64,000 nt of DNA from NCBI RefSeq assembly GCF_022347785.1, contig NZ_JAKRGA010000002.1, positions 496,001-560,000 on the forward strand, written 5' to 3'. Below are positions 35,803 to 44,788 of this stretch, piece after piece. Origin of the DNA: Psychrobium sp. MM17-31 (lineage in GTDB: Bacteria > Pseudomonadota > Gammaproteobacteria > Enterobacterales > Psychrobiaceae). The position numbers were made by a program, and so were the translations under genes. A model generated the notes under the pieces. It saw only the letters and a list, made by a program, of their open reading frames with translations. It was not told the DNA's origin and ran no database searches. The number at the start of each line of letters is the position of its first letter. The stretch's first letter is position 1.

Positions 35803-37251
35803 TTACTGTAATTGCTCAACCTTAGCGCGCACCAAAAACACCGACAATGCACCTAAGATTAGTGAACCGCCTGCCATCCACATCATGCTGATGGCGTGGT
35901 TGTTAAACCAGTAGAGTAAAATAGGTCCGGCGAGAAAGCCACAGACAATTTGCGGACCAGCAACAGTAAAGTTAAAGATCCCCATGTAAATACCCGTGCG
36001 CTCGGCAGGCAATGCGCTTGATAGCATGGTATATGGCATCGCCAGTAGCGTTGCCCACGCAATACCGACACCAAACATCGGCACTAACATATCGACTGCG
36101 CCTTGTGGCACCACAACTTGGGTAATGAGTAAGTTAAGCTCCACTGCCGTTGGATCGTTAAATAGTCCGAGTGAAATAAAACCAACGCCACCAATAAATA
36201 GCCCCAGTGCGTATATCGGTTTGCGGCCAAAGGTATTGGCGAGCTTGCCCATGATGGCAGAATAGAAAGTAGCAGACACATACATCGCCGCGTATAAGAT
36301 GCCAATCCAGTCCCCTGCTTCACCGCGCGCTTTTGTGATTTCCGCGGGCACTTCACCCACCGATTTAATGTGGTCAGGATCGAACCATATCGGATCGATG
36401 CCCCACGCCGTTTGCGTCACAGCTGCGAAAATATAAACCCACATTAAAAACATCGGCAGCCAAGAGAAAAACTGTACCAATGCCAATTGCTTCATGGTCT
36501 TTGGCATTGACGATACTAGGCTGAAAAAGTCACGTAACCGCTGTGCTAGCGGTAGTTTTTCACTTGGTTCTGGCGATACTTCGATGTTATTCATCGCGCT
36601 ATAGGATTGTGGGTCGTACTCGCGGGTTTTAAATACCGTCCAAGCCACCGAGCCAACCATAATGGCTGCGCCAATATAGAATGACCACGCGACAGTTTCG
36701 GCAACTTCACCTAAATTCGACTCATTGCTCATCATCAACACGTTAGTCAACACGAATGGAAGGATTGAGCCGACGACTGCACCAATATTAATAAGTAGTG
36801 ATTGAATAGCATAACCTTGATTGCGCTGCTCTTCTGGCACCATATCAGCTACCAGCGCCCTAAATGGCTGAAACGCGGCGTTAAATGCAGCGTCCATAAT
36901 CGCTAGCATCACTAGTCCGAAAATCATTGGCGCTACAACGGTGACAAATAACGGCGCTTGCGGCATCAGTAACATCGCCACACCAGCGGTGAGTGAGCCA
37001 CCTAGAATGAATGGTGCGCGGCGGCCAAAACGATTCCACGTTCTGTCAGATTTAGCGCCAACTAGCGGCTGAATAATAATGCCCATGATCGGAGCCAGCA
37101 GCCACATGTAAGACAATGAATAGAGATCTGCACCTAAATCGGAGAGCACCCGACTAATGTTAGCGTTTTGCAGTGCAAAGCCTATTTGCACGCCCAAAAA
37201 GCCAAAACTCAAATTCCAAATTTGCCAAAAACTCAATCGCGGTTTATTCAT
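35803..37251 (-). CDS. MFS sugar transporter, SLC45/GPH-like (probable maltose or glucoside carrier)
   Basis: 482 aa from the ATG at 37251; an upstream in-frame extension (to 37380) has no ribosome site and is rejected. Twelve hydrophobic helices. The loop motif DRTWNRFGRRAPFILGG and the first helix (GFLGVQIGFALQNANISRVLSDLG) are those of the SLC45/sucrose-maltose proton symporter family. Substrate is inferred as maltose or a related alpha-glucoside because the gene shares a TACGTATGCAA operator with the secreted alpha-amylase gene nearby. The two genes are separated by unrelated ybiT. Confidence 0.82.
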   Translation of the reverse strand: MNKPRLSFWQIWNLSFGFLGVQIGFALQNANISRVLSDLGADLYSLSYMWLLAPIMGIIIQPLVGAKSDRTWNRFGRRAPFILGGSLTAGVAMLLMPQAPLFVTVVAPMIFGLVMLAIMDAAFNAAFQPFRALVADMVPEEQRNQGYAIQSLLINIGAVVGSILPFVLTNVLMMSNESNLGEVAETVAWSFYIGAAIMVGSVAWTVFKTREYDPQSYSAMNNIEVSPEPSEKLPLAQRLRDFFSLVSSMPKTMKQLALVQFFSWLPMFLMWVYIFAAVTQTAWGIDPIWFDPDHIKSVGEVPAEITKARGEAGDWIGILYAAMYVSATFYSAIMGKLANTFGRKPIYALGLFIGGVGFISLGLFNDPTAVELNLLITQVVVPQGAVDMLVPMFGVGIAWATLLAMPYTMLSSALPAERTGIYMGIFNFTVAGPQIVCGFLAGPILLYWFNNHAISMMWMAGGSLILGALSVFLVRAKVEQLQ

Positions 37252-37324
37252 TATTATTATCCACTTTTTATCAAGGTCTTGATAATTGGCGATAAAGCTC
37301 AATAAGTAAACGTTTTCGGCAATA

Positions 37325-37334
37325 CATACGTATG
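37325..37334. promoter_or_regulatory. LacI-type operator upstream of sugar transporter
   Basis: CATACGTATG, a perfect 10-bp palindrome with central CG, in the minus-strand context TTTGCATACGTATGTATTG, about 75 bp before the transporter start. It matches the site before the amylase gene (shared TACGTATGCAA). Confidence 0.65.
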
Positions 37335-37496
37335 CAAACACCCAACGAAAATCCGCCACTAACCCTGCCACTGCGATCACATAAACAGTGATAGCAATCA
37401 GTCAGGCATCGGGTTAAAATATGCCGCTTTTTTATCCTCGCTGCTGTAAACAGCGCAGAATAATATTTATCAGTTACTTAAAAAGAGAATCTAACT

Positions 37497-39095
37497 TTGA
37501 TTACTACCGCTAATATCACCATGCAATTTGGCGCCAAGCCTTTGTTTGAAAACATCTCAGTAAAATTTGGCAACGGCAACCGTTACGGTCTTATCGGCGC
37601 AAACGGCTGTGGTAAGTCAACGTTTATGAAAATCTTAACTGGCGATTTAACACCATCGTCAGGTAACGTGAGCGTTGAGACAGATCAGCGCATCGGTAAA
37701 CTACATCAAGACCAGTTCGCCTTCGAGCAATACTCTGTTATCGATACGGTAATCATGGGTCACAAAGAAATGTGGGCAATCAAAGAAGAGCGCGACCGCA
37801 TTTACGCCGACCCAGAAATGAGCGAAGAAGACGGCATGCGTGTAGCCGACTTAGAAACGCAGTTCGCTGAAATGGACGGCTACAGCGCCGAAGCTCGCGC
37901 TGGCGAATTATTGTTAGGTGTAGGCATCGAAGAAGAACTGCACTACGGCCCAATGACCGAAGTTGCACCGGGTTGGAAACTTCGTGTGCTACTAGCGCAA
38001 TCGCTATTCTCAGATCCAGATATTCTATTACTTGACGAGCCAACCAATAACTTGGACATCGACACCATCAAGTGGTTAGAAGACACGCTGAATGAGCGTA
38101 AATCAACCATGGTTATTATCTCGCATGACCGCCACTTCTTAAACTCAGTGTGTACTCACATGGCTGATTTAGATTACGGTGAAATGTCGGTATTCCCAGG
38201 TAACTACGACGAGTACATGACAGCAGCCACTCAAGCTCGTGAGCGCTTACTAGCGGATAATGCTAAGAAAAAAGCACAGATTGCCGAATTACAGTCGTTC
38301 GTATCTCGCTTCTCGGCTAACGCATCTAAAGCGAAGCAAGCAACTTCACGTGCTAAGCAAATCGATAAAATCAAACTTGAAGAAGTTAAAGTATCGAGTC
38401 GTGTGTCGCCGTTTATTCGCTTCGAGCAAGAAAAACAACTTTACCGTAATGCCATCACTGTAGAAGGCGTAAGCAAAGCATTTGACGACCTAACGCTATT
38501 CAAAGATTTCGAAATGATCACCGAAGTTGGCGAGCGCATCGCAATCATCGGTCAAAATGGCGCGGGTAAAACCACTTTAGTTCGTATCTTACAAGGCGAC
38601 TTAGAAGCAGACAGCGGTGAAATCAACTGGTCTGAAAACGCTAACATCGGTTACTACGCGCAAGACCACTCAGCTGATTTCGACATGGACATGACATTAT
38701 TTGAATGGATGTCACAGTGGATGCAACCGGGCGATGACGAGCAATCAGTACGTGGTATCTTAGGCCGCCTATTGTTCTCACAAAACGACATCGGTAAATC
38801 AGTGAAAGTAATCTCTGGTGGTGAGCAAGGCCGTATGCTGTTTGGTAAGCTAATGATGCAAAAGCCAAACGTATTAATTATGGATGAGCCAACTAACCAC
38901 TTGGATATGGAGTCGATTGAATCAATCAACTTGGCGTTAGAAAACTACCCAGGTACCTTATTCTTCGTATCTCATGACCGTGAGTTCGTATCGTCACTAG
39001 CGACGCGTATTTTCGAAATCACGCCGAACGGCATCAACGATTTCCGCGGTACTTACGATGAGTTCTTAGCAGCGAAAGAAGCCGCTAAAAGCTAA
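37497..39095 (+). CDS. ybiT: ABC-F family ATPase YbiT
   Basis: 532 aa with two ABC domains and no membrane segment. Walker A1 GANGCGKST (34-42), Walker A2 GQNGAGKTT, and signature [10 protein letters not shown] lie in the right order, joined by the linker typical of ABC-F ribosome-associated proteins. Start TTG: residues 1-20 ([16 protein letters not shown]) align with YbiT of E. coli, and long identical stretches include [20 protein letters not shown] and [14 protein letters not shown]. YbiT binds the ribosome and modulates translation; it is not a transporter. An intrinsic terminator follows directly. Confidence 0.93.
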   Translation: MITTANITMQFGAKPLFENISVKFGNGNRYGLIGANGCGKSTFMKILTGDLTPSSGNVSVETDQRIGKLHQDQFAFEQYSVIDTVIMGHKEMWAIKEERDRIYADPEMSEEDGMRVADLETQFAEMDGYSAEARAGELLLGVGIEEELHYGPMTEVAPGWKLRVLLAQSLFSDPDILLLDEPTNNLDIDTIKWLEDTLNERKSTMVIISHDRHFLNSVCTHMADLDYGEMSVFPGNYDEYMTAATQARERLLADNAKKKAQIAELQSFVSRFSANASKAKQATSRAKQIDKIKLEEVKVSSRVSPFIRFEQEKQLYRNAITVEGVSKAFDDLTLFKDFEMITEVGERIAIIGQNGAGKTTLVRILQGDLEADSGEINWSENANIGYYAQDHSADFDMDMTLFEWMSQWMQPGDDEQSVRGILGRLLFSQNDIGKSVKVISGGEQGRMLFGKLMMQKPNVLIMDEPTNHLDMESIESINLALENYPGTLFFVSHDREFVSSLATRIFEITPNGINDFRGTYDEFLAAKEAAKS

Positions 39096-39114
39096 TTAAG
39101 TTTAGCCTCCGAAC

Positions 39115-39145
39115 AAGCCGACATTGTCATGATGTCGGCTTTTTT
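39115..39145 (+). terminator. Rho-independent terminator of ybiT
   Basis: AAGCCGACAT-N7-ATGTCGGCTT with a T6 tail. Confidence 0.9.
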
Positions 39146-39180
39146 ATTGCCTGTTAAAAAGCACATACCAATATAACTCT

Positions 39181-39214
39181 TTGTTATAACAAGCATCATT
39201 GAATACGTATGCAA
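39181..39214. promoter_or_regulatory. Two palindromes upstream of alpha-amylase, including LacI-type operator
   Basis: TTGTTATAACAA (39181-39192) is a perfect 12-bp palindrome. TTGAATACGTATGCAA (39199-39214) is a 16-bp near-palindrome with central CG and one mismatched pair. The latter shares TACGTATGCAA with the sugar-transporter promoter. LacI-family control by a maltose-type regulator is inferred; no such regulator gene is in the window. Confidence 0.65.
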
Positions 39215-39332
39215 TGGCTTTCGCCAAATGTTAAATCTATGTAAACATGCCAGCAGTTAGGCAGGAACCACAAAGGACTGCGCCTAGCATTCATTGGGAC
39301 ATAATAAAAATAACCTATCTATAGGAAGACTA

Positions 39333-40742
39333 ATGAACATCCAATCGACCTTCAAAAAGGCCGTTGCTTTAGGTGCTATTGCACTAAGTAGCGCCACCAT
39401 TTCACACAACGCTAGCGCCGACACCATCCTGCATGCCTTTAACTGGGAATATGATGAAGTTGCGCAAAAAGCCAAAGAAATAGCTGATCTTGGCTATAAA
39501 AAAGTATTGGTGTCTCCTGCCTATAAATCGACAGGCGATCAATGGTGGGCACGTTATCAGCCGCAGGATTATCGCGTTATCGACAATCCATTAGGCGATA
39601 CCCAAGACTTTAAAGCTATGGTTACCGCACTAAAAGCGCATGGCGTTGAAACCTATGCAGACATTGTGTTTAACCACATGGCAAATGAAGCACATCAGCG
39701 TAGTGACTTGAACTATCCTGGCGCAGCTGTATTAGCCGAATATGCTCAAGATGCCACGAAAAACGAAGCCAATAAGCTCTTTGGTGATATCACCGATAAT
39801 TTCCTAGCCGCTCATGATTTCCAAGCGCCGGGCTGTATTACCGATTACACCAATGTTCACCAAGTACAAACATTGCGTTTGTGTGGCGGCAATGGCGATT
39901 CTGGCCTGCCAGATCTCGATCCTAATAACTGGGTCGTCGAGCAACAAAAGCTCTATCTCAATAAGTTAAAGTCTTTCGGTGTCACCGGTTTTCGCGTCGA
40001 TGCCGCTAAGCACATGACCAACTATCACATCAACGCTGTTTTCACGCCTGAAATCAAAGCTAATGTTCACGTGTTTGGCGAGATCATCACTCTTGGCGGC
40101 GCAGGCCACGGTGATCACGACAACTTCTTGGTGCCATATTTAAACGAAACAGGCCACAATGCCTACGATTTCCCGCTGTTTAACCAAATGTTTAACGCCT
40201 TCAAATTTGGTGGCTCGATGAACTTACTTGTCGATCCTGGCGCCTATGGGCAAGCGCTACACGGCAGCCGCGCTATCACCTTTAGTGTTACCCATGATAT
40301 CCCGTTAAACCAAGGTTTCCGTCATCAAATTATGGATCCTACCGATGAGAAGCTCGCAAATGCTTACATCATGGGACGCGACGGTGGTGTGCCACTAATT
40401 TACTCTGATCACAACGAAAGTGGCGACAACAGATGGCAAGACTTCTACAAACGCGATGACATCAAAGGCATGCTGAAATTCCACAACGCCCTACAAGGCC
40501 GTGGTATGCAGGTGATTAATCACAATGACTGTATGATCCTATTCAAACGCGATCACGCAGGTGTGGTGGGTATCAATAAATGTGGCAACGGCCAAGATGT
40601 GTGGGTGAATACAGCCACTGACAATCTGTACTGGCATCGTAATTATCGCGATGTGTTAAGTAACGATGTCCAACGTGTATCTAGCCAATGGCATAAATTC
40701 TATTTACCAGCACGCAGCGCACGTATGTGGTTAATGGAATAA
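39333..40742 (+). CDS. Secreted alpha-amylase (GH13)
   Basis: 469 aa from the ATG at 39333 with AGGAAG upstream; a longer in-frame start at 39294 lacks a ribosome site and would spoil the signal peptide. Signal peptide ends ASA. GH13 regions: VDIVFNHMA (I), GFRVDAAKH with nucleophile Asp223 (II), VHVFGEII with acid Glu250 (III), FSVTHDIPL with Asp322 (IV). It hydrolyses alpha-1,4 bonds in starch or glycogen. No starch-binding domain is visible after the catalytic part. Product uptake is probably by the sugar transporter at 35803-37251, with which it shares an operator. Confidence 0.9.
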   Translation: MNIQSTFKKAVALGAIALSSATISHNASADTILHAFNWEYDEVAQKAKEIADLGYKKVLVSPAYKSTGDQWWARYQPQDYRVIDNPLGDTQDFKAMVTALKAHGVETYADIVFNHMANEAHQRSDLNYPGAAVLAEYAQDATKNEANKLFGDITDNFLAAHDFQAPGCITDYTNVHQVQTLRLCGGNGDSGLPDLDPNNWVVEQQKLYLNKLKSFGVTGFRVDAAKHMTNYHINAVFTPEIKANVHVFGEIITLGGAGHGDHDNFLVPYLNETGHNAYDFPLFNQMFNAFKFGGSMNLLVDPGAYGQALHGSRAITFSVTHDIPLNQGFRHQIMDPTDEKLANAYIMGRDGGVPLIYSDHNESGDNRWQDFYKRDDIKGMLKFHNALQGRGMQVINHNDCMILFKRDHAGVVGINKCGNGQDVWVNTATDNLYWHRNYRDVLSNDVQRVSSQWHKFYLPARSARMWLME

Positions 40743-40748
40743 CAATAA

Positions 40749-40776
40749 GATGTTGATCTCAACAGAGATCCACATC
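40749..40776. terminator. Possible hairpin between amylase and NTF2-like gene
   Basis: GATGT-T-GATCTC-AACA-GAGATC-C-ACATC: a 12-bp stem with one mismatch between convergent genes, but without a T-tract. A role in 3'-end formation is plausible only. Confidence 0.4.
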
Positions 40777-40787
40777 ATCACATCCCT

Positions 40788-41210
40788 TTAGTGGCTTTGA
40801 AATGCCTTACTAATAATCTTCCAGCCACTGCCATCGTTTATTAGATGAAAGAAGTTAGTAAAGTCAGTTTCCCCAAGCCCCTGCTCTTTTAATGTTACCG
40901 TAGCTACTGTGCCATCCACTTCAAGGTGGGTGATTTTCGCTTGATACTTAGCACCTGTTGTATTGAGTTTTAATTTCCCCATACTCTCAATAAAGCGCTT
41001 CGGAGTTGCCAACACCATTTTGCCACGTAACGAACCGTTCATTACTGCATTAGCGTGAAACGCTCGGGTTAGTTTATCGGTATCGCCTTCAAAAGTGCCT
41101 TGGGTATATAAATCAATCACGGCTCGAACCGCGGCTTCTTCATCTTTGGCTTGTGCAGACCATGTCATCAAAGTAACAACGGCGGCTATAAATAGATTTT
41201 TTATGCTCAT
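40788..41210 (-). CDS. Exported NTF2-like (lumazine-binding-like) protein
   Basis: 140 aa. Signal peptide ends SAQA; the mature part (AAVRAVIDLYTQGTFEGDTDKL, HANAVMNG, YQAKITHLEVDGTVATVTL, NDGSGWKIISKAF) follows the SnoaL/PF12893-like cone-shaped NTF2 fold. These proteins bind or transform small molecules, but no catalytic residues are evident. The start overlaps the stop of the cytochrome b561 gene by 1 bp (TAATG), so the two are translationally coupled. A periplasmic helper of the cytochrome is a guess. Confidence 0.75.
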   Translation of the reverse strand: MSIKNLFIAAVVTLMTWSAQAKDEEAAVRAVIDLYTQGTFEGDTDKLTRAFHANAVMNGSLRGKMVLATPKRFIESMGKLKLNTTGAKYQAKITHLEVDGTVATVTLKEQGLGETDFTNFFHLINDGSGWKIISKAFQSH

Positions 41211-41761
41211 TACGATTTCCCTACCATGCGTTTTAGGGTCGCATCTTTATCGATAATGTGATGTTTTAGCGCTCCGACCACGTGCAATACAATAGCGCCA
41301 ATAACGACATTACTTACTAAGCCGTGTAATTGATGGCCTAAACCGCCAATAGCATCACTGCGAGCAACCGTCTCATTTGTCACAGGATCATGATTTGAGC
41401 CCCACACTTCAACACCAAATACAGCCAGTTCATGACCGCCGCCCCACGACATCATTAAGCCTGATAGTGGAATAATTACCGAACCAATGAGCAGTACGTA
41501 ATGCATTAGCTTTGACATCAATTGCTCTACTTTTTTGTATTCACTAGCTGGCGTTGGCCAACCTTGTTTAATACGCCATACAACACGTACTAAAATGACA
41601 ACGAAAATTAGTGCGCCAATGGATTTGTGCAAATCATAAAATTGGTAGGCTTCGTTCTCTTCCATATAGATACCGAGCGCAAGTAGACCAATAATGGTCC
41701 ACGCGATTATCCAATGGAGGGAGATGGTTATTTTGCTCAACGGCGTTACTTGACTATTCAT
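41210..41761 (-). CDS. Cytochrome b561 family membrane protein
   Basis: 183 aa from the ATG at 41761; a GTG at 41773 would add four residues but has no better ribosome site. Four transmembrane helices with His ligands placed as in YodB/CybB-type cytochrome b561: SLHWIIAW (TM1), FYDLHKSIGALI (TM2), GLGHQLHGLV and VLHVVGALKHH (TM3-4). It carries two b haems and moves electrons across the inner membrane, typically from quinol to superoxide or periplasmic acceptors. First gene of a two-gene operon with the NTF2-like protein. Confidence 0.87.
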   Translation of the reverse strand: MNSQVTPLSKITISLHWIIAWTIIGLLALGIYMEENEAYQFYDLHKSIGALIFVVILVRVVWRIKQGWPTPASEYKKVEQLMSKLMHYVLLIGSVIIPLSGLMMSWGGGHELAVFGVEVWGSNHDPVTNETVARSDAIGGLGHQLHGLVSNVVIGAIVLHVVGALKHHIIDKDATLKRMVGKS

Positions 41762-41893
41762 TGCTGTACTCACTTTGCTAGGTTTATTTTATATTGCTAT
41801 GTAAGCAAATATAAAATAAGCAACGTCACCGCAACGTGAAGATGTGATTTGACCTTATTTGTACCAATGAAATAAAGGATCTGATTATAGAAA

Positions 41894-42940
41894 TTATCTA
41901 AATGACTTTATGGATCCGATATCTTGTCGTTGGATAAAATTGTCCAAACCTTCAGCCAAGCGCTCAGTTTCTGCGAAAACCTGTTGCCAGTAGGCAATTC
42001 GCGTATCTGCGTCCAGCTCGGTAAAGTCGGTACGATCGGGGATTTTTCCATAAGGCAGGTTAGCGATAAACTCAGGCGACGGACAAATCAGCACTACGTT
42101 ATCGTAACTCTGTTTGCTCACACCACGTTTGAGGGATTTATCAAACCAGCCCGCTTTTGGAGTGGCATTAAAGTGCGGATAAAGCACCAGCCCTTTATTC
42201 TTGAGCTTGAGATCGAAGTGATAGTCAATAATGCCGCCATCGCGATACATCCCTTTTGGGCAACCGGGAATATCGCGGATCCCTTGCATCACTAACGGAA
42301 TAGAGCCAGAGGCTAATAAAGAAGGTTTTAAATTATCGGCATCAAGCGTTTGCGTATGAGTGGTAAGCTGCACCGGATCGTCAAACAACAAATTGCCACC
42401 CGCTGCACTAAACACATAACGCTCATATTGCTTGGCCAACAAGGCGCGATCTTTACGATTGAGTAGATAGCTCTTTGCTAATCCCAACGCTTGCAGCGGT
42501 TTCTTTTCACTTGCCAATACACCATTGGTTTTGGCAACAAAAAAGTGCGCTTTGTAGCGTGGATTGTTAATGATTTCATCCACCCCGCTATCACCGAGCA
42601 TAATATCAAGCAGCTCTCGCGCCTTGTCGGTAATTTCAGCGGCCGTCGCCTTATCCGAATAACGGGTATGAGCATAATTGTGAGCTAAACGCTCGATAGC
42701 AGCCACGGGATCATTTTGCGTAAAACACGCCGCGCGAAAGGCCCCTGCACTAGAGCCTATAATATCGAGTTGCGTTGAGCGGCCTTTAAAAAACTCACCG
42801 AACAAGTATTTGTCCCAGCCATAAAGAGAAAACCACTTCGGACCACCGCTCGCGCCTATAAACACATCGAATAAATCTTGGCTAAAGCCGTGTTGTTCAA
42901 TTTCCTTTTTCGCCTTGTCACCTGCGTAAATCTCAAACAA
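41894..42940 (-). CDS. Patatin-like phospholipase/acyl hydrolase
   Basis: 348 aa, no signal peptide. The oxyanion motif GASGGPKW (29-36), nucleophile elbow GSSAG with Ser64 and the catalytic Asp in MYRDGGIIDYH identify a patatin-like Ser-Asp hydrolase. Start TTG at 42940 with GGAG eight bases upstream. Acts on lipid esters in the cytoplasm; some patatin-like proteins degrade stored PHB, which would fit the neighbouring 3-hydroxybutyrate dehydrogenase, but this is only suggestive. Divergent from bdhA with 181 bp between. Confidence 0.8.
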   Translation of the reverse strand: MFEIYAGDKAKKEIEQHGFSQDLFDVFIGASGGPKWFSLYGWDKYLFGEFFKGRSTQLDIIGSSAGAFRAACFTQNDPVAAIERLAHNYAHTRYSDKATAAEITDKARELLDIMLGDSGVDEIINNPRYKAHFFVAKTNGVLASEKKPLQALGLAKSYLLNRKDRALLAKQYERYVFSAAGGNLLFDDPVQLTTHTQTLDADNLKPSLLASGSIPLVMQGIRDIPGCPKGMYRDGGIIDYHFDLKLKNKGLVLYPHFNATPKAGWFDKSLKRGVSKQSYDNVVLICPSPEFIANLPYGKIPDRTDFTELDADTRIAYWQQVFAETERLAEGLDNFIQRQDIGSIKSFR

Positions 42941-43121
42941 GGTGCAACTCCCTAATCACTCAACTTAAAAGCGCATCTTACCCATTACGCTCAACTTGTT
43001 CAAAAGCAATCAAAAATTCCCTTAGCTAATAAATTAAAGGGTACTTTGGTACCGCATGAAAAATGTACGTAATGTGTTAGGCTAATTCCAATATTTTCTA
43101 TTTCACAGGAGACATGGCGTC

Positions 43122-43904
43122 ATGTTGGCAAATAAAGTGGCTTTAATTACCGGCTCAACCAGCGGCATTGGATTAGCCGCCGCACGCGTTTTAGCAGAGC
43201 AAGGAATCAACTTGATTTTACACGGATTGATGAGTGAGGAAGACGGCGCAGCGCTGGTCAAAGAGTTTGAAGCCGAGTACAAAATCAATGCTTATTTTAG
43301 CAATGCCGATTTGCGCGATCCTGATGCCATTAGCGACTTTATGGCCACAGGCGCAGCGGCGCTTGGCAGTATTGATATTTTGGTGAATAACGCAGGTATC
43401 CAGCACACCGAAGGTGCAGCTACTTTTCCTACCAACAAATGGAATGACATTATCGCTATCAACCTCAGCTCAGCATTTCATGCCATTCAGCAGTGTTTAC
43501 CAGCAATGACAGAAAAGAAATGGGGCCGCATTATTAACATAGCCTCAGTTCACGGCTTAGTGGGCTCTAAAAACAAATCAGCCTATTGTGCCGCTAAACA
43601 CGGCATCGTTGGTTTAACCAAGGTAGTAGCACTAGAATGCGCCGAAGACGGCATTACCGTAAACTCCATCTGTCCCGGCTGGGTCGATACCCCACTTATC
43701 GGCCAACAGATCACCGATATCGCTGAAAAAGAAGGCGTCAGTTTCGACGAAGCCCAATACAAACTCATTACCGCTAAGCAGCCACTACCAGCGATGGCAG
43801 ATCCACGTCAGATTGGTGAGTTTATCCTGTTCTTATGCAGCGACGCCGCCAAAGGCATTACTGGCTCAGCACTACCAATGGACGGTGCTTGGACGGCGCA
43901 GTAA
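43122..43904 (+). CDS. bdhA: D-3-hydroxybutyrate dehydrogenase
   Basis: 260-aa short-chain dehydrogenase. The NAD site is GSTSGIG, the structural NNAG is in ILVNNAGIQH, and the catalytic Ser-Tyr-Lys lie in IASVHGLVGSKNKSAYCAAKHG. GIQH, SVHGLV and PGWVDTPL are specific to 3-hydroxybutyrate dehydrogenases, and the C-terminus ALPMDGAWTAQ is family-typical. It oxidises D-3-hydroxybutyrate to acetoacetate with NAD. Next step genes (succinyl-CoA:3-ketoacid CoA-transferase) lie downstream at 44084 and at 56056-57425. AGGAG precedes the start; an intrinsic terminator follows. Confidence 0.92.
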   Translation: MLANKVALITGSTSGIGLAAARVLAEQGINLILHGLMSEEDGAALVKEFEAEYKINAYFSNADLRDPDAISDFMATGAAALGSIDILVNNAGIQHTEGAATFPTNKWNDIIAINLSSAFHAIQQCLPAMTEKKWGRIINIASVHGLVGSKNKSAYCAAKHGIVGLTKVVALECAEDGITVNSICPGWVDTPLIGQQITDIAEKEGVSFDEAQYKLITAKQPLPAMADPRQIGEFILFLCSDAAKGITGSALPMDGAWTAQ

Positions 43905-43927
43905 TTCCGAGAGTTTTTCCCGTCTTC

Positions 43928-43953
43928 AAGCCTTGCTTTATGCAGGGCTTTTT
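43928..43953 (+). terminator. Rho-independent terminator of bdhA
   Basis: AAGCCTTGC-TTTAT-GCAGGGCTT followed by a T-run (one G-T wobble pair). Confidence 0.85.
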
Positions 43954-44004
43954 CTTGCCCAACTTATAGCACCTAAACATGGCATTTAAAAAACCTATAA
44001 ATAT

Positions 44005-44037
44005 ATCAAAACTATAAATTTGATTAATAAATAAACT
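44005..44037 (+). promoter_or_regulatory. Duplicated 33-bp regulatory element upstream of orphan scoA
   Basis: This 33-bp stretch differs from 55971-56003 (upstream of scoAB) at only three positions. It contains TTTGATTAATAAATAAA, an imperfect version of the perfect palindrome at the other locus. It is 46 bp before the scoA start and is probably a binding site for the LysR regulator at 55034. Confidence 0.6.
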
Positions 44038-44083
44038 ACCACCAAACTTAAGCCATTATCAGTAACGAGTTGTGAGGTTTGAT

Positions 44084-44788
44084 ATGACGGGTTTTAACAA
44101 AGTAGTTAACGATTTTTCTACGGCGCTAGATGGCCTAAAAGACGGCATGACAATAGTGGCAGGAGGATTTGGTTTATGTGGCATCCCACAGGGTCTTATT
44201 GACGAAATTAAACGCCGTGGTACGCGAGAGCTCACCGTGGTTTCCAATGATTGCGGCACCACAGAGCACGGTTTAGGTATTTTACTGATCGACTATCAAA
44301 TCAAAAAAATGATCGCATCTTATGTGGGAAACAGCGCTAATTTCGAGGCACAAATGATCAGCGGTAAACTCGATGTAGAACTCACGCCACAGGGGACATT
44401 AGCCGAAAAAATGCGTGCTGGTGGCGCGGGCATTCCTGCTTTTTATACCGCTACTGGTTACGGTACGGCGGTAGCTGAGGGTAAGGAATCTCGCTTTATT
44501 AATGGTCGTCACTGTATCCTCGAAGAGTCAATTACAGGTGATTTTGCACTAGTCAAAGCATGGAAAGCCGATACATTCGGCAATCTAATATTCCGTAAAA
44601 CAGCACGTAACTTTAATCCCCTTGCCGCGATGGCGGGAAAGATTACTGTTGTTGAAGTTGAAGAGTTAGTGGATGCAGGCGAATTAGATCCCGATGAGAT
44701 TCACACTCCAGGGATCTACGTCAATCGCGTTATTGTTGGTTCGCGTCATAAAGAAATTGAATTTGTGACCACAAAACCTAGGCAGTGA
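44084..44788 (+). CDS. scoA: 3-oxoacid CoA-transferase subunit A, orphan second copy
   Basis: 234 aa. Core motifs [41 protein letters not shown] and [16 protein letters not shown] place it in the alpha subunit of succinyl-CoA:3-oxoacid CoA-transferase. By hand count it is about 83% identical to the copy at 56056 over the first 215 residues, diverging at the C-terminus. No subunit B gene follows; the next gene is convergent and overlaps it by 11 bp. The protein might pair with the ScoB at 56766 or be a leftover of duplication. The ATG at 44084 is chosen for its GAGG site; a GTG at 44072 is possible. Confidence 0.88.
   Translation: MTGFNKVVNDFSTALDGLKDGMTIVAGGFGLCGIPQGLIDEIKRRGTRELTVVSNDCGTTEHGLGILLIDYQIKKMIASYVGNSANFEAQMISGKLDVELTPQGTLAEKMRAGGAGIPAFYTATGYGTAVAEGKESRFINGRHCILEESITGDFALVKAWKADTFGNLIFRKTARNFNPLAAMAGKITVVEVEELVDAGELDPDEIHTPGIYVNRVIVGSRHKEIEFVTTKPRQ

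Noticed and set aside
43040-43053. GGTAC-TTTG-GTACC between the patatin-like gene and bdhA
   Set aside because: Arms are only 5 bp and no second copy was found near related genes, so an operator call is not justified.
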